Position numbers and translations under genes: made by a program
NCBI GenBank assembly: GCA_963383645.1
Contig: OY726560.1
Location: 70,247,023 to 70,311,022 of the forward strand
Direction of reading: 5' to 3'
Length of the DNA stretch: 64,000 nt
Source: Muscardinus avellanarius
Lineage: Eukaryota > Chordata > Mammalia > Rodentia > Gliridae
Notes under the pieces: generated by a model
What the model was told of the DNA's origin: nothing
Database searches by the model: none
The model's input: the letters and a program-made list of their open reading frames with translations, nothing else
In this document: positions 11,883-24,652 of the stretch, one piece after another
Position numbering within the stretch: position 1 is the first letter of the stretch
Layout: every line of letters begins with the position of its first letter

Positions 11883-12066
11883 AAGCCGGGCATGATGGTG
11901 CACGCTTGTAATCCCCAAGCTTGGGAGGCGGAGACAGGAGGATTGTGCAGGTTCAAAGCCAGCCTCTCTGGTTTAAGAGACCGTTTCCAAATAAAATATA
12001 AAATAGGTCTGGGAGTGTAGCCTGGAGGTAGAAGGGTTCCATCCCCAGTACCACCAAAAAAGAAAA
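11883..12066 (+). repeat. B1-dID-like SINE, type B/C mix
   Basis: Short type C middle but an ordinary gggttccatccccagtacc end. Flanked by taatggtaatttca at about 11870 and 12069, a target-site duplication. Confidence 0.85.
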
Positions 12067-12158
12067 TAATGGTAATTTCATGTAAGAATATACCAATAAG
12101 CTATTTTAATAAGAAATTTATTTCGGCCTATGGTATAACTTAAGTGCATGTGCCCTAA

Positions 12159-12410
<252 letters not shown>

Positions 12411-12463
12411 TAACCAACAAACAACTGTCAAGAAATAAGGGTTTTGTTTGTTTAGATTTAAGG

Positions 12464-12667
12464 TTTTTTTTTTTTTTTTTTTTTTTTGGTGGTACTGGGG
12501 TTCCTGGAAGCCGTTCTACCTCTGGGCTACACTCCCAGACCTATCTTTTAACTTTATGTGGAAACAGGGTCTCTTAAGCCAGCGAGGCTGGCTCCAAACC
12601 AGCGCGATCCTCCTGTCTCTGCCTCCCAAGCACGGGGATTACAAGCGTGCACCACCACGCCCGGCAA
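12464..12667 (-). repeat. B1-dID-like SINE, type C
   Basis: Full minus copy; flanked on both sides by aaggtttt/ttaaggtttt. Confidence 0.88.
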
Positions 12668-12844
12668 GGTTTTCTTTTTTTACTTATTAGTTGTAAATGA
12701 AGACAAATACAATCGCTAGGGAATTTGGCCTATTGTGAAAATGGTAGCCACTATGAACAAAATCTGAGTTTGGTTTGTATTGAGTATGACTATCAGCCAT
12801 TATAAACAAAACCATGAGCGTGGTAAAAATTTGTAATTTTATTC

Positions 12845-13700
12845 CAGCAATACAAATGGCCAGTAATTATATGAAAAATCCTAACGTCTTTAGTCATCAG
12901 AGAAATGCAAATCAAAACTACATTAAGACTTCATCTCACCCCAGAAAGAAAATCTATTAAGAAAAAAAATAACAAATGCTGGCAAGGAAAGGAGCCATTA
13001 TACACTATGGGTGAGAATGTAAATTAGCATAGCCACTATGGAAATCAGTGTGGAGGTTTCTCAGAGTTCAAAATATAATCAGCTGGGCATGGTGGAGCAC
13101 ACTTGTAATCCCAGCATTTGGGAGGCTAAAACTGGAGGATCGTGGTTTGTGGACAGCCTCAGCTACTTAGTGAGGCCCTCCGCAACTCAGTGACACCCTG
13201 TTTCCAAATAAAGAATAAAATATTGGGCAGAGGGTATAGCTCAGAGGTCAAATGCCTCTGGGTTCCATCCTCAGACCCGAAAAAAAAATTATATATATAT
13301 ATATAATCTCCTACCATTATGATCCAGCAGTCTCACTTCTGAGCACCCAAAGTAATTGAAATCAGGGTCTCAGATATACATCAGTTCACCTGTGCTTATG
13401 TTAGCATTGTGTCTGTAGACAAATGAATGGATAAGGAAACACAGCATATACATAAAATTAATCCAGCCTCCTCAGGATGGAAATTCTGCAATATGTGACA
13501 AAATCAAAGAAGCTTAAGCACATTTTGCTAAGTGAAGTAAGCCAGTCTCAGAAAGACAAATACTGCATGATTCCAATTGTAAAAGGTATCTAAAAATCAT
13601 CAAATTAATAGAACCAAAGAGTGGAACGCTTGCTTCCAGTGGCTGGGGGAGGAAATAGGGTGCTATTTATCAGGTATATAGTTTCAGTCAAGCAAGATGA
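12845..13700 (+). mobile_element. L1 3' fragment with a SINE inside
   Basis: The L1 ORF2-end text is recognisable (agagaaatgcaaatcaaaac, tgggtgagaatgtaaatta, atgatccagcagtctcac). A type A SINE (13081-13290) splits it. Frames are broken. Confidence 0.85.
13081..13290 (+). repeat. B1-dID-like SINE, type A, nested in L1
   Basis: Full copy, followed by an (AT)n run and a repeat of the ataatc target. Confidence 0.88.
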
Positions 13701-14015
13701 ACATGATCTAAAGTCAACAATAACCTACTTTAAACATTTGTTAGGTAGACCTTATGTTAAGTATTACTGCCACAACTTTGAAAAGCCATACAGAGCTTAC
13801 AGTATAGAAACTTCATTTCCTATTTTGTAGTTGCTATTATAATAGTCATTAATTTAAAACTGAAAGAAGTCTTAAAAAGAAGGGACAAAAGAAAAAGGCA
13901 TCCAATATTAATTGTGCTAAACATTTCAGATATTTATACACATTACTGAATTTAATAATTAGATCCTGTGGGGCAGATAATTATATATTCATTCACAGGT
14001 AAGAAAATTGAGTTT

Positions 14016-14255
14016 CACCGGGCGTGGGTGGTGCACGCTTGTAATCCCAGGATTTGGGAGGCTGAAACTGGAGGATCGCGGTTCACGGACAGCCTCAGCT
14101 ACTTAGTGAGGCTCTTTGCAACTCAGTGAGACCCTGTTTCAAAATAAAGAATAAAAAATAGGGCAGGAGGTGTAGCTTGGAGGTCAAATGCCCCTGGGTT
14201 TCATCCTCAGACCCGCAAAAAAAAAAAAGAAAGAAAAAAGAAAAGAAAAGAAAAG

Positions 14256-14290
<35 letters not shown>
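14016..14290 (+). repeat. B1-dID-like SINE, type A, with (AAAAG)n tail
   Basis: Full copy; the tail expanded into an aaaag microsatellite at about 14228-14290. Confidence 0.88.
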
Positions 14291-14291
<1 letters not shown>

Positions 14292-14322
14292 TTGAGTTGA
14301 GTTTCAAAAGTGAAGTAATTTG

Positions 14323-14410
14323 GCTGGGATGTAGCTCAGTGGCAAAGCACCTGCTTTGCAGGTGCAGTGCTCTGGGTTCGATCCCCAGTTCCAAAAAGAC
14401 ACACACACAA
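14323..14410 (+). repeat. Free-standing ID SINE with target-site duplication
   Basis: An intact tRNA-like ID unit with A and B boxes (tagctcagtgg, gggttcgatcc). It is flanked by a 17-base duplication at 14306-14322 and 14411-14427. Confidence 0.92.
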
Positions 14411-14749
14411 AAAAGTGAAGTAATTTGAAGTCACAACACTAACAGAAATATAGTCATTGATCAATCTTAACTTCATGAAACAGATTTGTCCACTCTAGCA
14501 CTAACAGCCTAAATTGTGGATATAAGGACAATATGAATGCTCTACTTAGAAATTCACTTCACTTAGGGGGGAATTTGGAAAAATCTGTAAAAAAGATGTG
14601 ATACGTAAATAATTTTTGTAAGTAAAAGTAGGAGAAAGAATGGGATATTATGAAACAACTTAAAAATTGAAAAGGAGTGTCCAAATAGACTATATGATTA
14701 GCTACATTGAAAAATGACTTTAAGATCAATTACATTAAGATAAAATGTA

Positions 14750-14966
14750 AGCCAGGCATGGTGGCGCACACTTGTAATCCCAGCACTTGGGAGGCTAAGA
14801 CAGGAGGATCACAGGTTCGAGGCCAGCCCTAGCAACTTAATGAGACCCTGTTTCAAAATAAAAAGAATAAAAAATAGGATTGGGGGTGTAGCTTGCAGGT
14901 AAAATGCCCCGGGTTCAATCTCCAGTTCTGCAAAAATAAATTTAAATAAATAAATAAATAAATAAA
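14750..14966 (+). repeat. B1-dID-like SINE, type A
   Basis: Full copy with an (aaat)n tail. Confidence 0.88.
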
Positions 14967-15259
14967 ATGCAATGGCTGACTAGTTGCATTAGAAAATTAC
15001 CTGGGCCTTTCTCAGGAGAACTTACTCTCCCTGACAAGTTGTAGATCCCTTCTTCCTTAATGCCCAGCACATTTGCCATCCCCATGCAGGCTTAAAAATT
15101 ATGGCAGTCTTGGATTCATGATAATGTGCAATAATTTTATCCTTATGTATGTAGCCAACTGCATACTGTATAGTCTTTACACAATAGCTCTTTTATTACT
15201 ACTGAAGAAAAAGGAAACACACAGAAGATCAAATTATATATTTTAAAAACCTATAATTT

Positions 15260-15560
15260 AGCCAGGCATGATGGCATATACTTGTAATCCCAGTACTTGG
15301 GAGGCTGAGACAGGAGGATCACAGATTCAAAGCCAGCCTCAGCAACTTAGTGAGGCTCTCAGCAACTTAGCAAGATGCTGTTTCTAAATACAAAATAAAA
15401 TAGATCTGAGGGTGTAGCCTAGGGGTAGAAGGTCTCTGGGTCCTATCCCTTACCATAAAATTAAATTAAATTAAATTAAATTAAATTTAAAAATTGGGCT
15501 GGGAGTATATCTTAGAGGTAAAAGGCCCCTGAATTCAATCTCCAGTACACACACACATTT
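15260..15560 (+). repeat. B1-dID-like SINE, (AAATT)n tail and extra ID part
   Basis: Type B copy to about 15455, an aaatt microsatellite to 15493, then an ID-only fragment ending in CA repeats. Confidence 0.8.
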
Positions 15561-15699
15561 AAAAAAAACTATACTATTCTTTTTAGGACTTTACAAGAAC
15601 AGAGATGAGCCTTGTAAAGATACTGTGTACAACCAAGCATATTTTATAAGCAGGATTCTTAGGAAGATGGAAGATAGTAATATTTTTATTTTATTATTA

Positions 15700-15772
15700 T
15701 TTCTGTGTGTGGTGCTGGGGATCAGACCCAGGGATTCACACATGCTTGGCAAGCACTCTACCACTGGAATGT
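15700..15772 (-). repeat. Free-standing ID SINE
   Basis: Minus-strand ID unit with intact tRNA-like boxes (cttggcaagcactctaccac). Confidence 0.8.
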
Positions 15773-16285
15773 TGTACTAATAATCTTCATACATGTGAAC
15801 CTTTTACATTTAAAAATATTTTGATAGCCTTATACGGGGTATTATAATAAAATTATAGGAAGTATAACCTCTGATTTCAAGGATCTTAAAATAAAAATTC
15901 CTACTTCAAATATAGCAAATAATTCAAAATTGGAAACATAATCAAATACCTTAATAAAACCCAAAATATATGCATGTCTTTTAGTATTTACTTTCACTGC
16001 ACTTTTATGGAAATTTATGTATTCATGTAATAAACATTTGTTAATGGGAGTCAATGCCCAGCACCAAAAGAAATTTTCTTTTTGTTAAGTACTTTGGATA
16101 TACCAAGGATTAGTTAATGCACTGAGGATTAGAGGGAAAAAAGATAGTCCTCACTCAAAAGGACATAACTGTTGGAAAGGAGACAGGATCTGTAAATAAG
16201 TAAATGACAGGAAATTTCAGGTGCAAAAACAAAGATACAAACATATCCCCAAAACTATGCAAGTCGAATTTATTCCCTAAAGGTG

Positions 16286-16288
<3 letters not shown>
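15773..16288. other. Intronic DNA without a recognised feature
   Basis: AT-rich. 16080-16200 has a faint resemblance to old mammal-wide repeats. Confidence 0.4.
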
Positions 16289-16339
<51 letters not shown>

Positions 16340-16531
16340 GGGAATGGAACTCAGGGGCATTCTACCTCTGAGCTACACCTCTAGCTCTATTTTATTCTTT
16401 TATTTTGAAATAGGGTCTCACTATGTTGCAGAGGGCTTCACTAAGTTGCTGAGGATGGTTCGAACCTGGCATCCTCCTGTCTCAGCCTCCCAAGTACTGG
16501 GATTATAAGTATGCACCGCAATGCCAGGCTA
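16289..16531 (-). repeat. B1-dID-like SINE with (TG)n tail
   Basis: Full minus copy; the tail is a (TG)n run at 16289-16335. Confidence 0.85.
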
Positions 16532-16798
16532 GGATGAATACTTTGAAAATATGTACCAACTCAGAACAGCAGAATTCAAGGCAGTTAAAGTTTACATTAA
16601 TGTTAGCATTTCTATTTAGGAGTTGGCCATAAACTTTCCTGTAGAGGTTTTTATATATGATAGTTTGTGACATTTTATCATAGATGTTAATTTTATTATT
16701 GATTTTATTGTTAATCTATTTAGCTTTATTTAGTTCCATTTCACAAAATAAAACTTTAAACAATCTAATACTATTATATATCTGTTTTTTCAATTTAG

Positions 16799-17445
<647 letters not shown>

Positions 17446-17643
17446 CAGCCGGGTGTGGTGGTGCATGCTTGTAATCCCCGTGCTTGGGAGGCGGAGACAG
17501 GAGGATTGCGCTGGTTCGAAGCCAGCCTCGCTAGCTTAAGAGACTCTGTTTCCACATAAAAATGTCAAAAAATAGGTCTGGGAGTGTAGCCCATGGGAGT
17601 GTATCCCGGAGGTAGAAGGGCTTCCAGGAACCCCAGTACCACC

Positions 17644-17675
<32 letters not shown>

Positions 17676-17930
17676 ATTCTTGCTGGGTATGGTGGCACAC
17701 CCTTGTAATCCCTGCACTTGGGAGGCGGAGACAGGAGGATCATGCAGGTTCGAAGCCAGCCATACTGGCCTAAGAGACCCTGTTTCCAAATAAAAAAGTA
17801 TAAAAATAGGTCTGGGAGTGTAGCCCAGAGGTAGAAGGGTTTCCAGGAACCCCAGTACCACAAGAGAAAGAGAGAAAGAAAGAGAGAAAGAAAGAGAGAA
17901 AGGAAGGAAGGAAGGAAGGAAGGTTATTCT
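17446..17930 (+). repeat. Two tandem type C SINEs
   Basis: Copies at 17446-17670 and 17679-17930 lie head to tail. The first has a duplicated ID segment (gggagtgtagcccatgggag); the second ends in gaaa/ggaa repeats. Confidence 0.88.
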
Positions 17931-18217
17931 ATACCTTGAATTGATTCATAATTTACCTCCATGTGAGTCAGCTCTAAATCTTGTGAGGAGAAAATTGCTT
18001 TAGTTTAAAAAATAGGATATTGCTTCATGTAAAGGTAAAACTATACCAGAAAATAACTATAATTATTCTAAAATAGACACCTGCCATATGCCAGGCAACA
18101 CAGTATAAAAATCCAAGTAAGACAATCCACATCTCAAATATCTTGTAGCAAAGTTAGGTAGAGAGTCAGATGCTATAGGCATTACAAACAGATCCTAATA
18201 CATCTATAAAATTGTTG
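17931..18217. other. Intronic DNA, possible MIR remnant
   Basis: 18075-18180 (cacctgccatatgccaggca) looks MIR-like; weak. Confidence 0.3.
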
Positions 18218-18397
18218 TTTGCCAGGCATGGTGGCACATGCCTGTAATACCAGTACTTTGGAGGCTGTGACATTAGGCTCACAGGTTTCAGGCCAGCCTT
18301 AGCAAGAACCTGTTTCAAAATAAAAAATAAAAAGGGCTGGGGGTATAGTTTGGAAGTAGAATGCCCCTGAACTAAATCTCCAGTACCAAAAAAAACT
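18218..18397 (+). repeat. B1-dID-like SINE
   Basis: Full copy with a shortened middle. Confidence 0.8.
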
Positions 18398-18940
18398 TTC
18401 CTTCAACTTATTTTTCATTAATAATCAATATAATGATTGCTTTATTGATTTGCCAATCATATCATACTGATCATTACAGTATAATGAAGGGCAATAGCAT
18501 ATTTTATTGAGAAGGTAATCAGAGCTAGTGGTCACACTTTGGAATAGTTTTCCTTTTCCCACAACTGCCTGCTGAATGTCAGGTGAGTCTGGCACAAGAC
18601 CATCTTTGCAGGACACAATCCAGGGTAGTGACTTGCAACTCTAGCAGAGTCCATCATAGAGCCCTGTGAACAATGCTGCTGTGCTGCCCTACCCCTACGC
18701 CCTGCAGAGCAGCTCTGGCTTGCCAGGATGCAGGCTTAGGGCCTATGAGTCTGGAAGTGCTGTTTTATTTAGGAAGAGGAAAAGGAATATGCAGGGAGTC
18801 CTAGTTTGGGTTTTGCCTCCTTACCATTCACAACCAACCAAACATGAGCTTTGTGAGAATATGCTTTACTGCTTACATAATCATTTCCATCAAAATCACA
18901 GCCAGTTTGTGCATAGTACCCTGATTCATTCATTCATTCA
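18398..18940. other. Non-repetitive intronic DNA
   Basis: No gene is supported. Confidence 0.4.
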
Positions 18941-18943
18941 TTT

Positions 18944-18999
<56 letters not shown>

Positions 19000-19214
19000 T
19001 TTGCAGTACTGGGGATGGAACCCAGGAGCATTCTACCTCTGAGCTACATTCCAGCCTTATTTTTTAATTCTTTATATTTTTTATTCTTTATTTTGAAACA
19101 GGGTCTCACTGAGTTGCAAAGGGCCTAAGTAGCTGAGGCTGTCTGTGAACTGCGATCCTCCCATCTCAGCCTCCCAAATGCTGAGATTATAAACATGTGC
19201 CACCACACCCGGCT
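18941..19214 (-). repeat. B1-dID-like SINE with (TTTC)n tail
   Basis: The microsatellite at 18945-19000 is the expanded tail of the minus-strand SINE. Confidence 0.88.
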
Positions 19215-19529
19215 TGATGGTTTCTTAAAGATTTATACAACTCATATCAATTCCATAAGAGTGTTCTTGTAGGCTTTTTTCTCCCTTTGCCAAGCATTTT
19301 GAAATCATGCTAATATATTATTGAGGTGGAAAATAAAACAGTGTAAATGTACGCAGCCTCACAAAACAAAGTTAATGAATTATATAAATTGCACACACAC
19401 CTAAGTTATCTCAGTAGTGAGCTGTGGCACATACCACCTATTCTGTAACCCTGAGAAAGGCAAGGATCACTTAGGAGTGCACTCTACCCTTATTTTTCCT
19501 AACTAGGAACACTAAATACAGAGCTAAGT

Positions 19530-19756
19530 ACTTTTTTTTTTTTTTTTTTTTTTTTTTTGCAGGTCTGGGGATGGAACCCAGGCGCATTTGACCTCCAACC
19601 TACATCCCCTGCCCAATTTTTTATTCTTTATTTTAAAGAGAGTCTCACTGAGTTGCAGAGGCCTCACTAAGTAGCTGAGGCTGTCCAGGAACCGCGATCT
19701 TCTGTTCTCAACCTCCCGAATGCTGGGATTACAAGCGTGCGCCACCACGCCCGGCT
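19530..19756 (-). repeat. B1-dID-like SINE, type A
   Basis: Full minus copy with a 28-base T run and short flanking duplication (gctaagta/gctagtgca is imperfect). Confidence 0.85.
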
Positions 19757-20197
19757 AGTGCATTTTTTAGTATAAGCTATTCTGTATTGTACAAACAAGC
19801 TGTCAGCAGAATAAAGATGCTCTACACTGAGAAGGACATAACGAATATCCTGCCTCTGTCAGTGAAGTTGATTAAATTCAGTTCTGAGTTTTCAGTTTTA
19901 TTCTGTGAAGAATATTATAGCAGTATATATTTTTAAATGTTTGTTATTCCCTCAGGTAACATTGTCACTGCTGGCATGCCAAAATATTGTTCTGGTGTCT
20001 CAAAAAATTTAAGTCTTATTAGACAGGAATATTATGTCTCTCTTTAATAAAAGGTGAACAAATGCATTACGAAATTTCATCGAGCCCTTGATATGGATTT
20101 TTTAGGGTATACCTATGACAAATATTTTAGTAATTTAATTTAAAGCTATGAAATAATGAGAATAAAGCTGGAAGATCAGTAAAATGTTAAAATACCC
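19757..20197. other. Non-repetitive intronic DNA
   Basis: Nothing recognised. Confidence 0.4.
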
Positions 20198-20275
20198 AGA
20201 CTAGGGTTGTAGCTTAGTGGTAGAGCATCTGACTGGCCTGCCAAGACATCCCAAAAGGAAACAAAAACAAAATTC
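20198..20275 (+). repeat. ID SINE, diverged
   Basis: gttgtagcttagtggtagag start with a damaged B box. Confidence 0.6.
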
Positions 20276-20631
20276 CTACCTCAAACACAAAGAATCGATT
20301 TTTAGTTTATAGAAAATTGACTAAGGCAACACTTTCCCTTAATTAAGCGAGGAAATGAGGTGGCATCGAGATACATGTCTCCTACATCAATACTTAACAT
20401 TCGAGATGAGGAGCCTGCAGAGGTCGAAGAGAGCGTAGAGTGCATCTTCCAAAAAGCTAAAAGTGTGTGTTCCACGCTCCTTTAGAGTTCTGCACACAGG
20501 GAGCTGTGCCTGTATCTCCTGGGGAACACAGTGAAGCAATCTGTCCAAAGACAGGGGAGTGTTTTCCACTGCTTTATAAATGCAGGCAGTCTGTGCTCAT
20601 GTATATTTACACAAGCCTGCTTTCCCTACAG

Positions 20632-20710
20632 GGAGGAAAAAGTCAGACTCATTGACGTTGTTTTTGACCCTCGAACTGAACTTGATACTATCAATATACA
20701 CTTTAATTAA
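20632..20710 (+). other. Candidate alternative terminal exon of PPP1R42
   Basis: A good acceptor (tttccctacag) is followed by a frame in exactly the phase required by the exon ending at 17004. It reads one completing base (Arg), then EEKVRLIDVVFDPRTELDTI plus five more residues, and then a taa stop. It would replace the exon at 24653 and give a shorter C-terminus. A possible aataaa lies about 280 bases downstream. No homologue is recalled, and an open stretch of 25 codons can occur by chance, so this is a prediction. Confidence 0.35.
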
Positions 20711-21684
20711 AGATTAGGTCAGAACTATTTTTTATTTAGAGACTGATTCTGAAAAAATGCCTTCACTGTTCAATTAAAAATAATATATAGTATTAAGCAC
20801 ACAAAAACAGGGTACACATTATTGCCTCTTTCTGTGTTTGTCACAGTAAATACTTCTGACAGATGTTTCCTCTCTTTTCAAACATGCTGGGAGGTGCTCG
20901 AGCCTTAGCAATTTAAAAATAGACATTAAATACATTTATAAATTGCATATCAGATCCACTGAGAATACTGTATAGCACTGTACAATGAAAAAATAAATTA
21001 CTTGATTACTTAACTATCTTTCAACCCCAAGCAATGTTGATAGAGTCGATCCATCTCATTTTTTAATATAAAAATAACTTTCTAGCTGGGTTAGAATGCT
21101 CTTGGTTTTAAATACCTTTAAGCAATGTGAATCTTTGGGACTCATAAATCACAGGAAATATTCACTCTATGTTACTTAACCATTTCTGAAATATCTAGTA
21201 TTTTAGCTATATTATAGAAGCATTAATTTTCATTGAATTTAAAAAGTGAACTCTAATAGTTAAAATAACTTGCCTTTCGCCATCTTAAGGTTATGTTTGA
21301 ACAGTTGTAACAACAGATTTATGTGCTTCAAAAAGAATTCTTAAAACTCAGATAATGTTTCTAGTTATAAAACTCTAGGATGTTCTTAAGCTCACTTGCA
21401 AATTTGAAAATGTCTTTAATTTTGTCTAATGAAACCTAACCTGAGTCTATTTAATTTTATATACAAAATAAGCCTATGTGTATCAGTAATATAAGTATAA
21501 TGTTAACATTTTGGTTTGTAATGTAAGTATAAAATTAACATTTTGATTTCAACTTCAATAGCCCAGTTCTCAACTTTTTCCATAAAAAGGATGTTAAATC
21601 TTTTCTCAGGTACAGGCAGGAACATTAAGTAAGGGAAGCAGGTGAAGAGGTGAATTGTAGAGTTGTCTGTTAAATTAAAGGCAG
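20711..21684. other. Intronic DNA with a short tandem repeat
   Basis: Bases 21486-21517 and 21518-21549 are near-identical 32-base units. The rest is AT-rich and featureless. Confidence 0.5.
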
Positions 21685-21886
21685 CTGTGAGCATGGTGTG
21701 ACGGTGCATGCATTTAATCCCAACATTTGGGAGGCCGAGAGAGGAGGATCATGGTTCACAGCCAGCTTCAGCAACTTAGTTAGGCCCTCTGCAATTTAGT
21801 GAGACCCTCTTTCAAAATAAAGAATAAAAAACAGAGCTAGGGGTCCAATCCCCATACTGCAAAATTAATTAATTAATTAATTAATT
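21685..21886 (+). repeat. B1-dID-like SINE with (AATT)n tail
   Basis: Copy with a shortened ID part. Confidence 0.8.
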
Positions 21887-22014
21887 AAAATAAAGGCAGC
21901 CACAGCTACTCAGCTGCAGAACTGTATGGGCAGGTGGACATCGTAAACTTGAGAAGTCAGACTAGCTGGCAAGCAAGCCTCGCTTGTGAAATCATCTAAT
22001 TTAAAAATATTGGT

Positions 22015-22192
22015 TCACTGGGCATAGTGGTACATGCTCGTTATCCCAATATTTGGGAGGCTGAGACAGGAGGATCACAAGTTTGAGGACAGCCTCAGCA
22101 ACTTAGGCTCTCAGCAACACAGTGAGACTGTTTCCAAATAAAAAATAAAATAAAATAGGTCTAGGAGTATAGTGCAGAAGTAGATACTGAGT
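22015..22192 (+). repeat. B1-dID-like SINE, type B
   Basis: Copy whose ID tail runs into the CA/GT palindrome. Confidence 0.8.
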
Positions 22193-22201
22193 ATACACAC
22201 A

Positions 22202-22235
<34 letters not shown>

Positions 22236-22238
22236 CAC
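22191..22238. repeat. Palindromic (CA)n-(GT)n microsatellite
   Basis: gtatacacacacac is followed directly by a gtgt run ending gtatac, a near-perfect inverted repeat made of dinucleotides. Confidence 0.95.
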
Positions 22239-22309
22239 TCAACTATTTGCCTTAAAAACATGTATTATAATGGATAAAAATAAAATAAAGAAACAAACAA
22301 CCCCCCGCC

Positions 22310-22860
22310 CCATAATGCAAGCTAGGAAATGGAGCAACTGGAACGTTCATGCGCTGTGGTGTCATGCAGAACTAAGACAGCCACTTTAGACAACAGTTTG
22401 ATGTGTTCTTATAAAATCTGGCAGTCCTATTCCTAGGTATTTTTCCCAAGTGAAATAGGAAGACTTAAACATACAAAAACCCGTACTTGGATGTTTACAA
22501 TGGTTTACCTGCAGTCACCAAAGACTGAAAACAAACCAAAGGCCTCTCAGCTGGGAGTGGATAAACAATCTGCAGAACACACACAGAACAAGACTACCAG
22601 CAACAAAAAGGAATGAGCCGTTCATATACTCAAAACATGGATGGATCTCAAAAGCATTATGCCAAGAGAACGAGCCAGATTCAAAGAGCTACATGACATG
22701 CTTCTGTTTGTATTCACACAAAGACAAAAGCAGAAGATAGGAAACAGATGAGTAGTTGCCAGGAACTGGAGTTGGGTGAAAGGGTTGACTAGAGTCAGCA
22801 TAAGGTAATCTGGAGGATGATGGGAATGTTCTATATCTTTATTGTGGTGGTGGTTACACT
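22310..22860 (+). mobile_element. L1 3' fragment
   Basis: Old L1 ORF2/3' text (gcagtcctattcctaggtat, catggatggatctcaaaagc, ggaatgagcc); degenerate. Confidence 0.75.
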
Positions 22861-23042
22861 GCATACATTTATCAAAACCTGAAGTATAAACTCAAAAGGG
22901 TAAATTTAACTATATAGCTATGCCTTCATTTAAACAGTGAGGAACTATTTTTATATATTAAAATATTTTTATATAATACAAAACATTTATATTCACTGAT
23001 ATGTGATATTTGCATTATATTTTTTCATTATAAAGACAATCT

Positions 23043-23480
23043 CAGCCAGGTACAATGGTGCTCACCTATAGTGGGAGGCTAAGGCAGTAGGATCACAGGT
23101 TCAAGGCCAGCCTCCACAATTTAGTGACACCCTTAGCAACTTAGCAAGATCTTATTCCAAAATAAAATATTTAAAAACAGCTGGAGGTAGCCAGGTTTGG
23201 CTGTACACGCTTGTAATCCCAGCATTTGAGAGGCTGAGACAGGAGGATCACAGTTCGTGGACAACCTCAGCTACTTAGGCCCTTTGCAACTCTGTCACAC
23301 CCTGCTTCAAAATAAAGAATAAAAAATAGGGTTGGGAGTAACTCAGGTAGAATGCCCCCGGGTTCCATGCCCAGTACCCCCCCCACACACACACAAAACA
23401 AAAAACAAAAACAGCTGGAGGTGTTGTAGAATGCCCCTGGGTTCAATCCCCAGTACCCTCCACCCCCACAATAGAAAAAT
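23043..23480 (+). repeat. Cluster of B1-dID-like SINE pieces
   Basis: A body without ID part at 23043-23180 is followed by a complete copy at 23188-23400, then an ID part at 23410-23475. This fits one SINE inserted inside another. Confidence 0.8.
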
Positions 23481-23611
23481 TCTAAGACCTACACTACACT
23501 AAGTGAAAAAAAAATCTATAAAGCTATACTTTTAGGAAGACTAGACAATCAAGAACTCCAAAGAAAGATGAACCATGGAAGTAGGAATTGTAATATTAAT
23601 AGAGTCAAATT

Positions 23612-23808
23612 ACTGCCGGGTGTGGTGGAGCACGCTTGTAATCCCCGCGCTTGGGAGGTTGATACAGGAGGATTGCGCAGGTTCAAAGCCAACCTCAGCT
23701 GGTTTAAGAGACCCTCTTTCCAAATAAAATATAAAATAGGTGTGGGAGTGTAGCCCGGAGGTAAAAAGCACCTGGGTTCCATCCCCATTACCACCAAAAA
23801 AAAAAAAA
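23612..23808 (+). repeat. B1-dID-like SINE, type B/C mix
   Basis: Short middle with an ordinary end; flanked by agagtcaaattactgcc/agagtcaaattattt, a target-site duplication of agagtcaaatta. Confidence 0.88.
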
Positions 23809-23889
23809 AGAGTCAAATTATTTAAACTGCACCCTTTATTTGTGGTAACAGATGCAAAAATATTTGGCACACTGTAAAATACTCTTCAA

Positions 23890-24115
23890 ATATTAAAATA
23901 GTGTCGCAAAGAGCACAAGTGTTAGACTCAGTCTGTGTGATCTGGACCCTGTCTCAACCACTTATTAGCCATGTGAACTTGAACAAGTTACCTAATTCCT
24001 CAGACCTTTGTTTTCTCAACTGTAAAATGTAAAATTTTAGAAAGACAAAATGAGAAAAAATCTCCAAAGCACTGAACACACAGTATGTGAAGTAAGTGGT
24101 ACCTGTTACTAATTA
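23890..24115 (+). repeat. MIR element
   Basis: Clear MIR order: cacttattagccatgtgaac, aacaagttacctaattcctc, ctcaactgtaaaatg. Confidence 0.75.
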
Positions 24116-24652
24116 TTTATGTAATAATGGAAATTTCAGGATTTTTATACTTTGAATTTAACTGTAAATACTGGCTTGAGGCTTCCACCGGGCTGCGCAG
24201 AGTGGCAGAAGTTAGGACAACAGAGTAAGGTCCTGTTAATATTAGTCCCTTCTTTTGTATCTAAAATTTGGGATAAACAGCCAGTGACTTGCCCAGACTG
24301 CTGGTAGTGAAGAGCCTCCACCTCTGCACAGTAACGGGAGACAGCGGGCGTCAGAGCCAAACCTCACAGTTTAGAGCAGCCCGACCACCTCCTGCTTCAC
24401 CCGTCGCGCCTATCTTCGCTCAGATATTATTTCAATACCTCTCCTAACTCAGATTCTTCACAGTTTTCCAAATCAGAAAATCTTTGTTTTCACTTCCTTT
24501 AAAGCCTGAGACGATTCACCACACTTGATGACAATCACTAGCCTTTATTACTGTTATTGTGTCCTGGATTCTGTTTGCTGTCTTTTTTTTTTCTTGATAC
24601 TTTCATTTTTAAACTAAACACTGTCCCCCCCCCCCCTTCTTTATAAACACAG
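24116..24652. other. Intronic DNA before the last PPP1R42 exon
   Basis: A second weak MIR-like patch is at about 24275-24360. Nothing else was seen. Confidence 0.35.

Larger units (their letters stand above)
13897..14450 (+). repeat. MIR-like ancient repeat split by two SINEs
   Basis: The outer pieces (13897-14015 and 14428-14450) fit a MIR/L2-age element (tgaatttaataattagatcc ... ggtaagaaaattgag ... tcacaacactaac). It is interrupted by the elements at 14016 and 14323. Confidence 0.4.

Noticed and set aside
14323..14410. tRNA gene
   Set aside because: The A and B boxes are tRNA-like, but the A-rich tail and target-site duplication show an ID SINE.
17531..17863. Repeated frames such as WYWGSWKPFYL in many places
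   Set aside because: They are the reverse translation of the type C SINE end and recur with every copy; not a protein family.
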